From positions 1-58,504 of the forward strand of contig JAJXUD010000023.1 in assembly GCA_021783235.1 (NCBI GenBank): a DNA stretch of 58,504 bases, read 5' to 3'. How positions within the stretch are numbered: the first letter of the stretch is position 1; each line of letters begins with the position of its first letter. A program made the position numbers and the translations under genes. The notes beneath the pieces were generated by a model. That model saw only the letters and a program-made list of their open reading frames with translations, did no database searches and had not been told where the DNA came from. This document shows positions 39,078 to 47,819 of the stretch, one piece after another. The stretch is from Myxococcales bacterium (GTDB taxonomy: Bacteria; Myxococcota; Myxococcia; Myxococcales; JAKAPL01).

Positions 39078-40655
39078 ATGTCCAAGCGAGTCCTCCTCAT
39101 CGACGCTGACCAGCCGCTCGTCTCCACCCTGACGGGCGAGCTCGAGGCCAGGGGCTTCGAGGTTCTCCACACCGCGGACGGCAAGGACGCCCTCGATCTC
39201 GCACGAGCGCAGGCGCCCGACCTCGTGGTGCTCTGCGTCGAGCTGCCCAAGGGCTCGGGCTACAGCATCTGCAGCAAGCTGAAGAAAGACGAGGCACTTC
39301 GCGCGATCCCCGTCGTCTTGACCTCGGCCGAAGCGACGCAGAAGGCCTTCGACGACCACAAGAAGCTCAAGATCGGACGCGCCGACGAGTACCTGCGCAA
39401 GCCCTTCGACGGAGCGCTGCTCCTCGAGCGGATTGGCGCCCTCATCGGCCTGCCCGAGAGCGCCGAGGCCCCCGTGCTGGACGGGGAGTTCGACATCTCG
39501 AGCCTCGCGGAGGAGGTCTCGGTCGAGGGCGAGGAGCCCGTCGCGATCGAGGAGGTCGAGGAGATCGCGCTCGAGAGCGCGGACGTGGCACCGACCCCCG
39601 AGCACCTCCCCGGCGACGAGGATCTCGCCATGCTCGACGCGGCCTTCGAGACCGTCTCGGAGGACGACAAGCCGCTGCCGTCCGACGACGAGCCTCTGGG
39701 CGCGCTCGCGGACGAGCTGCACACCGACGAGGGCGACGTCGCCTCGACCCACGCGCCCCAGCCGACCGACGAGCACGACGACCTGCTCGCCGGGTTGGAC
39801 GCGCCGGCCGGCGTCGAAACCCTCGAGCCGCTCGGCGCCTCCGGAGGCGCCGACGCCGAGGAGCTCGAGCGGCTGCGGGAGAGGGTCGCCTCTCTCGAGA
39901 GCCAGCTCGAGAGTCAGGCGGCCGCCGACGCGGGAAAGGTGGCCGCGTCGGGCTCGCGGGACAAGGACTACTTCGCCGTCAAGGAGAAGCTCTCGCAGCG
40001 GGAGCGGGAGTTCCTCAAGATCCGCGAGGAGCTGACCGGGCGCGAGAAGGAGCTCGTCGAGCAGCGCGATCGCGAGATGTCCCTCGAGCGGGACCTCTCC
40101 GCGAAGGACGGGGAGATCGCGAAGCGCGACGTGCAGCTCAAGACGCTCCAGCAGAAGATCGACGCCCTCGTCGCCGGGCAGCGCCGATCCGAGAAGGATC
40201 TGGCCGCGGCGCGCGAGGAGGCGAAGCAGGCCACGGCGCAGCGCCAGGCGGCCGAGGCCCGACGCGACGAGCTCGAGTCGACGAGCGGTGCGCGCGAGGC
40301 GGAGATCTCACGCCTCACGGACGAGCTCGAGACCGCGACCCGGCGGGTGACCGAGCTCGAGTCCGATCTCTCCTCGGAGCGGTCGCGAACCGACGAGCTC
40401 TCCGCCGAGCTCCACGGCACCCGGACCCAGCTCGAGGAGACGCAAGGGGCGCTCGAGGAGCTGCGCCGCCGAGCCGCCGAGCTCGAGGAGCAGAACGCCA
40501 AGGGCGAGGAGCGGGCACTCAAGGCCTACCAGAAGATCAAGGGCGACGAGAAGCTGCGCGACAAGGTGAAGAAGGCCGTCGGAATCGCGCTGCAGCTCCT
40601 CGACGAGCCGTCGCTCGAGGTCGACGATCTGACCTCCGAGGAGCAGCGGAGCTGA
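39078..40655 (+). CDS. frzS: FrzS-like pseudo-receiver/coiled-coil motility protein
   Basis: A 525-residue protein matching the architecture of Myxococcus FrzS, which moves between cell poles and is needed for type IV pilus (S-) motility. Residues 1-125 are a receiver fold (SKRVLLIDADQPLV, GYSICSKLKKDE, DEYLRKPFDG). The acidic pocket is degenerate: Asp9 is kept, Asp10 is Ala. The phospho-acceptor position is Cys53 (VVLCVELP). Residues about 135-255 are an acidic, flexible linker. From about 265 to 500 is a long coiled coil (KLSQREREFLKIREELTGRE and on). M. xanthus FrzS also has a non-phosphorylatable receiver. No frz chemosensory genes are nearby. Confidence 0.85.
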   Translation: MSKRVLLIDADQPLVSTLTGELEARGFEVLHTADGKDALDLARAQAPDLVVLCVELPKGSGYSICSKLKKDEALRAIPVVLTSAEATQKAFDDHKKLKIGRADEYLRKPFDGALLLERIGALIGLPESAEAPVLDGEFDISSLAEEVSVEGEEPVAIEEVEEIALESADVAPTPEHLPGDEDLAMLDAAFETVSEDDKPLPSDDEPLGALADELHTDEGDVASTHAPQPTDEHDDLLAGLDAPAGVETLEPLGASGGADAEELERLRERVASLESQLESQAAADAGKVAASGSRDKDYFAVKEKLSQREREFLKIREELTGREKELVEQRDREMSLERDLSAKDGEIAKRDVQLKTLQQKIDALVAGQRRSEKDLAAAREEAKQATAQRQAAEARRDELESTSGAREAEISRLTDELETATRRVTELESDLSSERSRTDELSAELHGTRTQLEETQGALEELRRRAAELEEQNAKGEERALKAYQKIKGDEKLRDKVKKAVGIALQLLDEPSLEVDDLTSEEQRS

Positions 40656-40668
40656 GCGCGCCGCGCTC
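40654..40668. terminator. Hairpin between convergent genes
   Basis: GAGCGC-GCC-GCGCTC, a 6-bp stem with a 3-nt loop, overlaps the frzS stop and lies before the end of the converging helical-repeat gene. Short and without a U tract. Confidence 0.3.
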
Positions 40669-40691
40669 CGTCCGTCAGCGGCAGCCGTCTC

Positions 40692-41789
40692 CTAGTGCCC
40701 CCCGCCACCGCCCTGGGGGGCCTCCTTCTTCGCCATCATCGAACGGGCCTGGTTCTGGATGCCCGCCGGGACGTTCTTGCTTCGAGCGAGATCCCGGACG
40801 TCCGAGTCGCGAAGAAGGGGCAAGAAGCGCATCGCGGTGGGCAGGGGCACCTTCGGGTTCTTCACGAGCGCGAGCTTGAGCTGGTAGTTCTTGAGCCACT
40901 CGCGGTTGTTGTAGACGCAGCGCAGCACCTCGTCGTGGGCCGTCCGGCTGTTCGCGATGGCGAACACCTCGCCCTCGGTGATGCGCGGGCTCTGGATGGC
41001 CGCCATCGCGACGAGCTTGTTCGAGTCGCGCAGCAGCAGCGTACGGGCCTCCTTGTTGCCGAGGGACGCGAGCTTGATCTTCTGCGAGATGTTCAGCTTG
41101 ATGACCTGCTGCGTGAAGGTGAGCCGCTTGCCCTCCTCGAGCGGCGCCGCGCCGTCCTCCGCGACCGCGAACTGCGAGACGATCTGCTCGGCGGTGGGCA
41201 CGACCTCGGCCGGAGGCGGCGCCTCGCCGAAGACGCGCCGCCGCGCCTCGACCAGCGCGGGCAGGTCGGGCAGGTCGACGCCGGCGCGGACCGCGAAGTC
41301 GGCGACGCCGTCGACCGTCGAGCGCAGCGCCCGCGGGTTCGAGAGCAGCGCCCGCAGGAGCGGCTCGTGGCGCAGCAGGCGGAGCTGGTTCTGCCCGATG
41401 ATCTCGCAGAGCTTCTCGGACGCCTCCACGGCGAGGCGGGCCACGGCCTCGTCCGGGGTCGACGCGTTCAGGCAGATCCACTCGAGGTAGGTCTCCTTGC
41501 CCGAGAGCACCTCCCCGAAGAAGGCGAGGACGCGGGGATCGAGATCGCCATCGCGCAGCGCCGCCGAGAGCACCCGGTCACCGAGCCCGGTCGCGGTCGC
41601 CCTCGCCTGCCCGGCGATCTCCGCCTCGGGATCGAAGGTCAGCATGAACAGCGCCGTGGCGAGCTGGGGGGGGCCCATCGGCACGAGCCCCTTCGCGGCC
41701 ATTCCCCGAAGCGGCTTCGGCGCCGTCGGATCGACGTGCTTGCGGAGGTTCGGCGGCAGCGCTTCGAGACTGAGCGGGCAGTCGGACAT
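40692..41789 (-). CDS. Helical-repeat (HEAT/LRV-like) protein of unknown function
   Basis: A 365-residue cytosolic protein with no signal peptide. Repeated helix pairs are visible: ATALFMLTFDPEAEIAGQAR, AVARLAVEASEKLCEIIGQN, NQLRLLRHEPLLRALLSNPR, LPTAMRFLPLLRDSDVRDLA. They resemble the HEAT/leucine-rich-variant proteins conserved in Myxococcota and Geobacter. A basic/Gly-rich tail (KKEAPQGGGGGH) ends it. The start is the ATG at 41789 with GAGGG upstream; a GTG at 41801 overlaps the TPR gene stop (GTGA). Convergent with frzS at 36 bp. Function unknown; a scaffold role is plausible. Confidence 0.75.
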   Translation of the reverse strand: MSDCPLSLEALPPNLRKHVDPTAPKPLRGMAAKGLVPMGPPQLATALFMLTFDPEAEIAGQARATATGLGDRVLSAALRDGDLDPRVLAFFGEVLSGKETYLEWICLNASTPDEAVARLAVEASEKLCEIIGQNQLRLLRHEPLLRALLSNPRALRSTVDGVADFAVRAGVDLPDLPALVEARRRVFGEAPPPAEVVPTAEQIVSQFAVAEDGAAPLEEGKRLTFTQQVIKLNISQKIKLASLGNKEARTLLLRDSNKLVAMAAIQSPRITEGEVFAIANSRTAHDEVLRCVYNNREWLKNYQLKLALVKNPKVPLPTAMRFLPLLRDSDVRDLARSKNVPAGIQNQARSMMAKKEAPQGGGGGH

Positions 41790-41797
41790 GTCGTCCC

Positions 41798-42331
41798 TCA
41801 CCTTCCCGACAGGCGGGTTCGCAGCCGGCCGAGGAGCCGATTGACTGGGTTCGAGCGCGAGAGGAAGCCGAGGACCGGGCGGCGCCGAACGCCCAGCTTC
41901 TCAATCTCGTCGAGGAGGCCGGGATGAGCGGAATCGAGGCTCAGCCCCTTCTGGAGGGCCCGGACGGCCCGCTCCCGGTAGCCCAGCGCCAGGAAGGCGC
42001 GTGCAAGGTTGAGCCAGGAGAGCGGCGCCTCCGCCCCGGCCCCGCGCGTGCCCTCCTCGCAGAGCCGGACGCCGAGATTGCTGTTCTTCTCGACCAGGAT
42101 GAGCGTCAGCCCGTACCAGGCCTGGCAGCGGAAGTCGGACGACCGCCGGGCATGGGCCCGCCGGAAGAGTCCGTGCGCCTCTTCGAGCCTTCCCTGCTCG
42201 TGGGCGGCCGCCCCCTCGCGAAGCAGCGCCTCGAGCTCCGGATCCTCCGCCAGGGCTCCACGGGCGGCCGGGCGCTGCAGCGCCGCCGCCCCTTTCTTGT
42301 CGACGGAAGCGTTCGCGGCGGCCGGACTCAA
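41798..42331 (-). CDS. TPR-containing protein
   Basis: A protein of about 177 residues with two or three TPR-like helix pairs ([61 protein letters not shown]). The end is strongly basic ([21 protein letters not shown]). No Met or GTG fits the N terminus, so the likely start is TTG at 42331, which shares bases with the coaX TGA (TTGA). This indicates translational coupling to coaX. Function unknown. Confidence 0.7.
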   Translation of the reverse strand: MSPAAANASVDKKGAAALQRPAARGALAEDPELEALLREGAAAHEQGRLEEAHGLFRRAHARRSSDFRCQAWYGLTLILVEKNSNLGVRLCEEGTRGAGAEAPLSWLNLARAFLALGYRERAVRALQKGLSLDSAHPGLLDEIEKLGVRRRPVLGFLSRSNPVNRLLGRLRTRLSGR

Positions 42332-43095
42332 GCGTTCCTCTCGTGGATGAGCCGCAGCCCCTCGAGCGTGAGCAGCTCGTCGACCGTCTCGATCACCTCG
42401 GACTCCTTCGCAATCAACGGGGCGAGCCCCCCGGTCGCGACGACCTTGGGCCTGGGATCGCCCATCTCGGCGATCATCCGGCGCGCGAGCCCGTCGCAGA
42501 GGGAGACGTAGCCGAAGAGGAGGCCCGACTGGAGGCTCGCGACGGTGTTCCGGCCGATGACCCGCTCCGGCCGCGAGAGCTCGACTCGCGGTAGCTTGGA
42601 GGCGTGGTGGAAGAGCGCCTCCATCGACACGCCGACGCCGGGACAGATCGCGCCGCCGAGGTACTCGCCGCGCGCCGAGACGCAGTCCAGCGTGGTGGCC
42701 GTGCCGAAGTCGACCACGATGAGGGAGCTGTGCCAACGCTCGAACGCGGCCACGGCGTTGACGATCCGGTCCGCCCCGACCTCCTTCGGGTTGTCGTAGA
42801 GGATCGGCATCCCGGTCCGCGTGCCCGGACCTATCCAGAGCGGCGCCCGGCCAAACCAACGGCGCGAGAACTCTTGCAACGCGAACTGGAGCGGCGGCAC
42901 CACGCTCGCGATGGCGACGGCGTCGACCGACTTCGGGTCGAGGCCCGCCTCGCGGAAGAGTCCCAGCGTCAGGATCCCCCACTCGTCGCCGGTCCGCCCG
43001 GGGTCCGTGCCGAGCCGCCAATGCTGCACGAGCTCGCTGCCCCGGAAGACGCCCAGGACGGCGTTGGTGTTGCCGACATCGACCGCCAACAGCAT
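42328..43095 (-). CDS. coaX: Type III pantothenate kinase
   Basis: A 255-residue kinase that phosphorylates pantothenate in the first step of CoA synthesis. The type III signatures are all present: [16 protein letters not shown] at the N terminus, [24 protein letters not shown] (ASKHA phosphate motif) and [16 protein letters not shown]. No coaA-type P-loop is expected. It follows birA; in many bacteria birA and coaX are adjacent, as here. Confidence 0.96.
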   Translation of the reverse strand: MLLAVDVGNTNAVLGVFRGSELVQHWRLGTDPGRTGDEWGILTLGLFREAGLDPKSVDAVAIASVVPPLQFALQEFSRRWFGRAPLWIGPGTRTGMPILYDNPKEVGADRIVNAVAAFERWHSSLIVVDFGTATTLDCVSARGEYLGGAICPGVGVSMEALFHHASKLPRVELSRPERVIGRNTVASLQSGLLFGYVSLCDGLARRMIAEMGDPRPKVVATGGLAPLIAKESEVIETVDELLTLEGLRLIHERNA

Positions 43096-43102
43096 GGTCC
43101 GG

Positions 43103-43132
43103 ATCGTAACGTAAGGTCACCCCGAGCCACAA
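43103..43132 (-). promoter_or_regulatory. coaX promoter candidate, near-leaderless
   Basis: On the minus strand TTGTGG (43127-43132), an 18-bp spacer and TACGAT (43103-43108) end 7 nt before the coaX ATG. No SD intervenes. This would allow coaX to be transcribed separately from birA. Confidence 0.4.
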
Positions 43133-43174
43133 GCGGCCCGGGGGCTTCTGCCTCCCGCGCCAGGGGGCGACCCT

Positions 43175-44173
43175 CTAGCGGAGCTGCTCGACGTCGCCGG
43201 CGACCACCCGGTGGCGGGCTCCGGCGGCGTCCTCGACGATCAGGGCGCCGCTGTCGTCGATGTCCAGGGCGACTCCCTCGATCCGTTCGCCCGACGCCGA
43301 CACCTTGACGCGGTCGCCCAACGTGGCCGAGAGCTCCCGCCACCGCTGGCGGACGCCTTCGAAGCCCCCAAGCTCGTGCCGGTCGAGCCAGCCCTCGATC
43401 CCGGCGAGCAGCGCGGCGAGGAGAAAGACCCGTGGAACCGCCTCGCCGCGCTCCGCGCGGAGCGAGGTCGCGGTCGCGGCGAGCCCCTCCGGAAGCGCGG
43501 CCGGCTCGAGGTTCACGTTGACGCCGACGCCCAGGACGACGTAGCGGAGCTCGCCCTCGGCGGAATCCATCTCGAGGAGCAGACCCGCGACCTTGCGGCC
43601 GCCGATGAGGATGTCGTTTGGCCACTTGATCCGGGCGTCGAAGCCGGCCTCCCTCAGCACCTCGGCGATCGCGACCGCCGCGACGAGGGTGAGCTCGGGC
43701 GCCCGCTCCGGGGAGAGGCTCGGGCGCAGCACCACCGACAGGTAGAGGTTCACGCCCGGCGGAGAGACCCAGGCGCGGCCGCGCCGCCCCCTGCCGCGGC
43801 TCTGCGACTCCGCGACGACGACCTCGCCGTGGACGGCCCCCTTCTCGGCGAGCCCGCGGGCCACGTCATTGGTCGAGGCGACCTCGTCGCAGGCGTGGAG
43901 CGTCCTGCCGAGCGAATGGGTCGACAGCAGCGGCCCCAGCTCGAGCGAGGTGAGCCGATCGGGCACCCCGACCAGCCGGTAGCCGCGCCCCGGCAGCGCG
44001 TCGATCCGGTAGCCCTTCGAGCGCAGCCCATCGATGCGACGGAACAGCTCGACGCGCGGGAGCCCGAGCTTGTCCGCGATCGCCTCGCCGGTCAAAAAGC
44101 CTTCGGTCGCCTCGGCCAACAGGCCCAGGACCAGCTCCTCTCCCATCAGATCGGTCGGCGTCGGCTCGGCCAC
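43175..44173 (-). CDS. birA: Biotin--[acetyl-CoA carboxylase] ligase/BirA
   Basis: A 332-residue biotin protein ligase. The N-terminal winged-helix (LTGEAIADKLGLPRVELFRR) suggests it also represses biotin genes. The catalytic domain has SQSRGRGRRGRAWVSPPG (biotinyl-AMP loop), FDARIKWPNDILIGGRKVAG and the C-terminal SH3-like domain. It starts at GTG 44173. Apo-BCCP of acetyl-CoA carboxylase is the expected substrate. Confidence 0.95.
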   Translation of the reverse strand: MAEPTPTDLMGEELVLGLLAEATEGFLTGEAIADKLGLPRVELFRRIDGLRSKGYRIDALPGRGYRLVGVPDRLTSLELGPLLSTHSLGRTLHACDEVASTNDVARGLAEKGAVHGEVVVAESQSRGRGRRGRAWVSPPGVNLYLSVVLRPSLSPERAPELTLVAAVAIAEVLREAGFDARIKWPNDILIGGRKVAGLLLEMDSAEGELRYVVLGVGVNVNLEPAALPEGLAATATSLRAERGEAVPRVFLLAALLAGIEGWLDRHELGGFEGVRQRWRELSATLGDRVKVSASGERIEGVALDIDDSGALIVEDAAGARHRVVAGDVEQLR

Positions 44174-44181
44174 GCCCCCAT

Positions 44182-44210
44182 CTGGTAGCCCGGTCGGCGG
44201 CCCCGGTCAA
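44182..44210 (-). promoter_or_regulatory. birA promoter candidate, near-leaderless
   Basis: TTGACC (44205-44210), a 17-bp spacer and TACCAG (44182-44187) lie 8 nt before the birA GTG. The -35 overlaps the stop of the M20 peptidase gene. No SD is seen. Confidence 0.45.
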
Positions 44211-45601
44211 TCGGAGGCGGTCAGGGCGGCCCAGAGCATTCGCAGGCCGGCGCGGAAGCCGTCGACCGGGATCCGCTCGTCGACCGCGTGGTAGAGCCGC
44301 GGAAAGTCGAGCCCCTTCGGGAGTACGACGGGCGCGAAGCCGAAGCAGGCCGTCCCGAGCCGCGCCCAGCTCCCCGCGTCGGTGAAGCCCGGGATCGCGT
44401 AGGGAATCGGGATCCCCTCGGGGTCGACCGCCTTCACGGCGGCGGCCAGCCGGTCGAACCAGGGGTGGGGGTAGCGCGTCACCTGCGGCGGCGCCGCGCG
44501 CTCCAGCTGGACCTCGATCCCAGGGCCGACCACCGCCCGGATCTCCTCGAGGAAGCCCTCGATCGTCTGCCCGGGCAAGATGCGCCCGTCCAGACCGGCC
44601 GAGGCTTCCGCTGGAACGACGTTCCGCTTCCCGCTGCCCGACAGCTCGGTCGCCGTGGCGCCGTTCGACAGGAGCCCGAGCAGGCTGCGCCGCAGGCCCG
44701 AGTCGGGGGTCAACGAGAGCAGGAGCCGCAAGAGCCCGGGGGTCGCCCCAATCCAGGCCATCGCGCCGGCCGGCCCGCCGATGCCCCGGCAGAGCGCCGC
44801 GAGCATCCGCTCGACCGGTGGGCTTCGGTGGGGCGGCAACGCCGCCTCGTCGAGCCGACCCACCGCGCGCGCGAGTCTTCCGACCGCGGTCTCGGGCGGT
44901 GGCACGCTCGCGTGCGCCATCTCACCCCGCGCGCGCAGCCGCAGCGAGGCGATGCCCCGCTCGGCGATCTGGATCGGGTAGAAGCGCCGCCCCGCGAGGT
45001 GGAGGGTAAACCCGCCGATCTCTCCGAGCGCGACGCCGGCGCGGACCTTCTCGGGATGCCGCTCGACCAGGAAGGCCGAGCCGAGCCCGCAGCCCTCCTC
45101 CTCGTCGGCGACCCCCGCAAAGATGACGTCCTGGGCAGGGACGACGCCGAGCTTCTTCAGCCAGCGCAGCGCCGTCACGGCCTGGGCCGCGAAGTGCTTC
45201 ATGTCCACCGCGCCGCGACCGTACAAGAAGCCGTCGTCGATCACGGCCTCGAAGGGCGGGTGGCGCCAGCCGTCACCGGCCGGCACGACGTCGAGGTGGG
45301 CCCCGAGCAGCAGCGGCGGGACGGCCGGATCACGACCGGAGAGCCGCGCGACCACGTTCGTTCGTCCCGGGAGCTGCTCCAGGAGCTCGACCGCGATCCC
45401 GGCGCCTTCTAGCGCAACGGCGCAGAGCTCGGCGGCGGGGCGCTCGCCGCCGCCGGACGGTGGGGGGTTCGTCGTGTCGATCCGCAGGAGCGCTCGCAAG
45501 AGCTCGACCGCCTCGTCGAGCGCCTGCTCGGGGAGCTCCGTCGAGGCTCCCGCGGAGGGCCGTCGGGGCGCCGGCGGCAGCCGGTCGATCTCAGGCGGCA
45601 C
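44207..45601 (-). CDS. M20-family metallopeptidase/deacylase
   Basis: A 464-residue dizinc hydrolase of the M20 family (ArgE/DapE/ACY1/CPG2). Zn ligands are visible in GAHLDVVPAG, YGRGAVDMK, VADEEEGCG and near the C terminus LYHAVDERIP. The proton-shuttling Glu is in the DEEEG triplet. Substrate is not certain: it could release amino acids from acylated or dipeptide substrates. The dimerisation domain lies between. Start GTG at 45601 overlaps the end of the ALDH fusion gene by 11 bp. Confidence 0.9.
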   Translation of the reverse strand: MPPEIDRLPPAPRRPSAGASTELPEQALDEAVELLRALLRIDTTNPPPSGGGERPAAELCAVALEGAGIAVELLEQLPGRTNVVARLSGRDPAVPPLLLGAHLDVVPAGDGWRHPPFEAVIDDGFLYGRGAVDMKHFAAQAVTALRWLKKLGVVPAQDVIFAGVADEEEGCGLGSAFLVERHPEKVRAGVALGEIGGFTLHLAGRRFYPIQIAERGIASLRLRARGEMAHASVPPPETAVGRLARAVGRLDEAALPPHRSPPVERMLAALCRGIGGPAGAMAWIGATPGLLRLLLSLTPDSGLRRSLLGLLSNGATATELSGSGKRNVVPAEASAGLDGRILPGQTIEGFLEEIRAVVGPGIEVQLERAAPPQVTRYPHPWFDRLAAAVKAVDPEGIPIPYAIPGFTDAGSWARLGTACFGFAPVVLPKGLDFPRLYHAVDERIPVDGFRAGLRMLWAALTASD

Positions 45602-47789
45602 GCTTCCCGCCGCCCGGCGCCGGAGGCCCTCCCTTGGCGGCCTTCGACTGCCTCGCTCCCCGCTCGAGGAGATGCCGCAGGGTGCGCAGGGCCAGCCCCA
45701 CGCTCCGCCGCCCCGGAACCCGGAGCGCGGTGAGGCCCCGGGCGAGCTCGACGAGCCCCTGGTCGTAGGGATACCACCAGAGCTCCGGCCGCTTCGCCCG
45801 GTCGACGAGGAGGAAGCTCGGCCGCGTCAGCCCCTCGAGCGCCAGCGGCGAGTTCGTCACCCCGTAGCCCGACGCCCCGACGCCGCTCCAGGGCGCCATC
45901 GGCAGGGCGGGCGTGAAGGCGACGTTGTCGATGGTGATCGTCCCGACCCGCAGCCGACTCGCGAGCCGCTCGCCCCGGGCAAGATCCCGCGTCCAGATGC
46001 TCGCCGAAAGGCCAAAGGGCGACTCGTTGGCCCGAAGGATCGCCTCCTCCTCGTCCGCCACCGTTTCGACCACGACGATCGGCCCGAACGTCTCGTCGCG
46101 CAGGACGTGGAGCTGGTCGCTCGCGCGGCCGCGCTCGTAGACGAGGACGCTCGGCGGCACCCGGAGGCCCAGGGCGGCGCCCCCCCCGATCTCGCGCAGC
46201 CCCGCCGCGCGGGCCTCCACGAGCTGCTCCTCCACGACGCCGAGCTGCCGCTGCGAGGCGAGCGGCCCGACCTCCGCGAGCTCGCCGTCGCGCGTCAGCC
46301 GCCCGGTGAAGGCGGAGAGCGCCTCGAGGAACCGGTCGGCGACCGCCCGCACGACGTAGATCCGCTCGACCGACGCGCAGTTCTGGCCGGCGTTCGTGAA
46401 GGCGCCCCAGCCGACGCCCGCGACCGTGCGCTCGAGATCGCAGTCCTCGAGCACGATCGCCGCGTCCTTGCCGCCGAGCTCGAGCGAGCACGGGATGGGG
46501 AGCCGGGCGCAGCTCTCCGCCACCTTCCTGCCGGTCGCGCTGCTGCCGGTGAAGCAGGTGGCGTCGGGCCCCGCCTCGATCAAGGCGCGCCCCACCTCGC
46601 CCGCGCCCTGGACGATCTGGAGCACGCCCGGCGGGAGCTCCGCCTGGAGGATCGACGCGAGGAGGGCGCCGGACCGCGGCGTCAGCTCGCTCGGTTTGAA
46701 GACCACGGCGTTGCCCGCGGCCAGGGCCGGCACGAGCGTCCGCAACGGGATGGCCACGGGGTAGTTCCACGGGCTGAGGAGCGCCACGACGCCGCGCGGC
46801 CGCCGCTCGATCCGCCCGGACTTGCCCGGGTAGAGGAGCGGGTTCAGCGAGACGCGCTCGGAGGCGAGCAGCCGGGGCGCCTCGCGGATCCAGTAGGAGA
46901 AGAGATCCGCGGACGGCACGACCTCGACGAGGTGGGCCTCCGGGAGCGGCTTTCCCGTCTCGCGGCGAACCGTGGCGACGATCTCGTCGCCGGCGGCGAG
47001 GAAGCGATCGCGGGCGCGACGCAGCGCCGCGACCCGGGCCTCGACGGGCCAGGCGCCCCAGACGGCCTGGGCTTCGCGCGCGGCCGCGACGATCCCGGGC
47101 AGCCGATCGGGCGAGGTCGTGGCCACTGGGACGAGCGGGGCGCCGTCCCCCGGCGAGCTGCCCCCGAGCGGCGCGCCGCCCCCGGCGTCTGGCACGCTCA
47201 CCGCCGCGGCGGCGGACGGCCGTTCGCGCCGCCGGGTCCGGGCGGCCTCGAAGACGATCGCGAGCCCCACGACCAGCGAGGGAACCAGCGCCGCGATCCC
47301 CGCCAGATTGAACGCGACCGTGAAGGATGGATCCCCCGCGATGGTCCTCGCGAGCCTCGCCCGGTACTCGAGCGTGGTGCCGACGTGGACGTACTGGTCC
47401 GCGGTGAGGGCGAAGAGGATCCCCCAGATGGCGAGCCCGAGGATCACGAGGCCCAGCGCCGCGAGCGTCCGCCGCTCGACGATCGCCCGCGTCGCGAGCC
47501 GCGTGCCCAGATGGGCGCCTCCGATCCAGGCGAGGGCGAAGAGCGGATAGCACGCGCCGAGCGGGAGCCGCTTCGCCTCCACCAGGTAGACGAACATCCA
47601 GTCGGGGTAGCGGAAGAAGAAGAAGCCGAAGATCCCGGCCATCCAGGCGCCGAGCGCGGGCGCGACGAGGCCGTAGCCGTCGGCCCCACCGCTGCGACGG
47701 ATCATCGGCGCCGCGAGCAACGGCACGAGCGCCCCGAGCGCGAAGGCGACCGGAGGATCGAGCAGAATGGTGTCGAAGATCGGAGCCAC
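45591..47789 (-). CDS. Aldehyde dehydrogenase fused to a five-helix membrane domain
   Basis: A 732-residue protein with an unusual architecture. Residues 1-190 contain five predicted helices (12-30, 40-59, 78-95, 109-129, 157-180). A Pro/Gly-rich linker to about 225 follows, then a complete aldehyde dehydrogenase: ALLSPWNYPV (337-346), FTGSSATGRK (413-422), catalytic base Glu437 (LELGGKD) and nucleophile Cys471 (AGQNCASVERIY). The ALDH part resembles succinate-semialdehyde/fatty-aldehyde enzymes. Membrane anchoring would place it on lipid aldehydes, but that is inference. The start is GTG at 47789. The frame is continuous with no sign of frameshift at the junction. Confidence 0.88.
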   Translation of the reverse strand: MAPIFDTILLDPPVAFALGALVPLLAAPMIRRSGGADGYGLVAPALGAWMAGIFGFFFFRYPDWMFVYLVEAKRLPLGACYPLFALAWIGGAHLGTRLATRAIVERRTLAALGLVILGLAIWGILFALTADQYVHVGTTLEYRARLARTIAGDPSFTVAFNLAGIAALVPSLVVGLAIVFEAARTRRRERPSAAAAVSVPDAGGGAPLGGSSPGDGAPLVPVATTSPDRLPGIVAAAREAQAVWGAWPVEARVAALRRARDRFLAAGDEIVATVRRETGKPLPEAHLVEVVPSADLFSYWIREAPRLLASERVSLNPLLYPGKSGRIERRPRGVVALLSPWNYPVAIPLRTLVPALAAGNAVVFKPSELTPRSGALLASILQAELPPGVLQIVQGAGEVGRALIEAGPDATCFTGSSATGRKVAESCARLPIPCSLELGGKDAAIVLEDCDLERTVAGVGWGAFTNAGQNCASVERIYVVRAVADRFLEALSAFTGRLTRDGELAEVGPLASQRQLGVVEEQLVEARAAGLREIGGGAALGLRVPPSVLVYERGRASDQLHVLRDETFGPIVVVETVADEEEAILRANESPFGLSASIWTRDLARGERLASRLRVGTITIDNVAFTPALPMAPWSGVGASGYGVTNSPLALEGLTRPSFLLVDRAKRPELWWYPYDQGLVELARGLTALRVPGRRSVGLALRTLRHLLERGARQSKAAKGGPPAPGGGKRAA

Positions 47790-47819
47790 GGATCCTCACC
47801 CCCTCTGGCGCTCTCGCGC

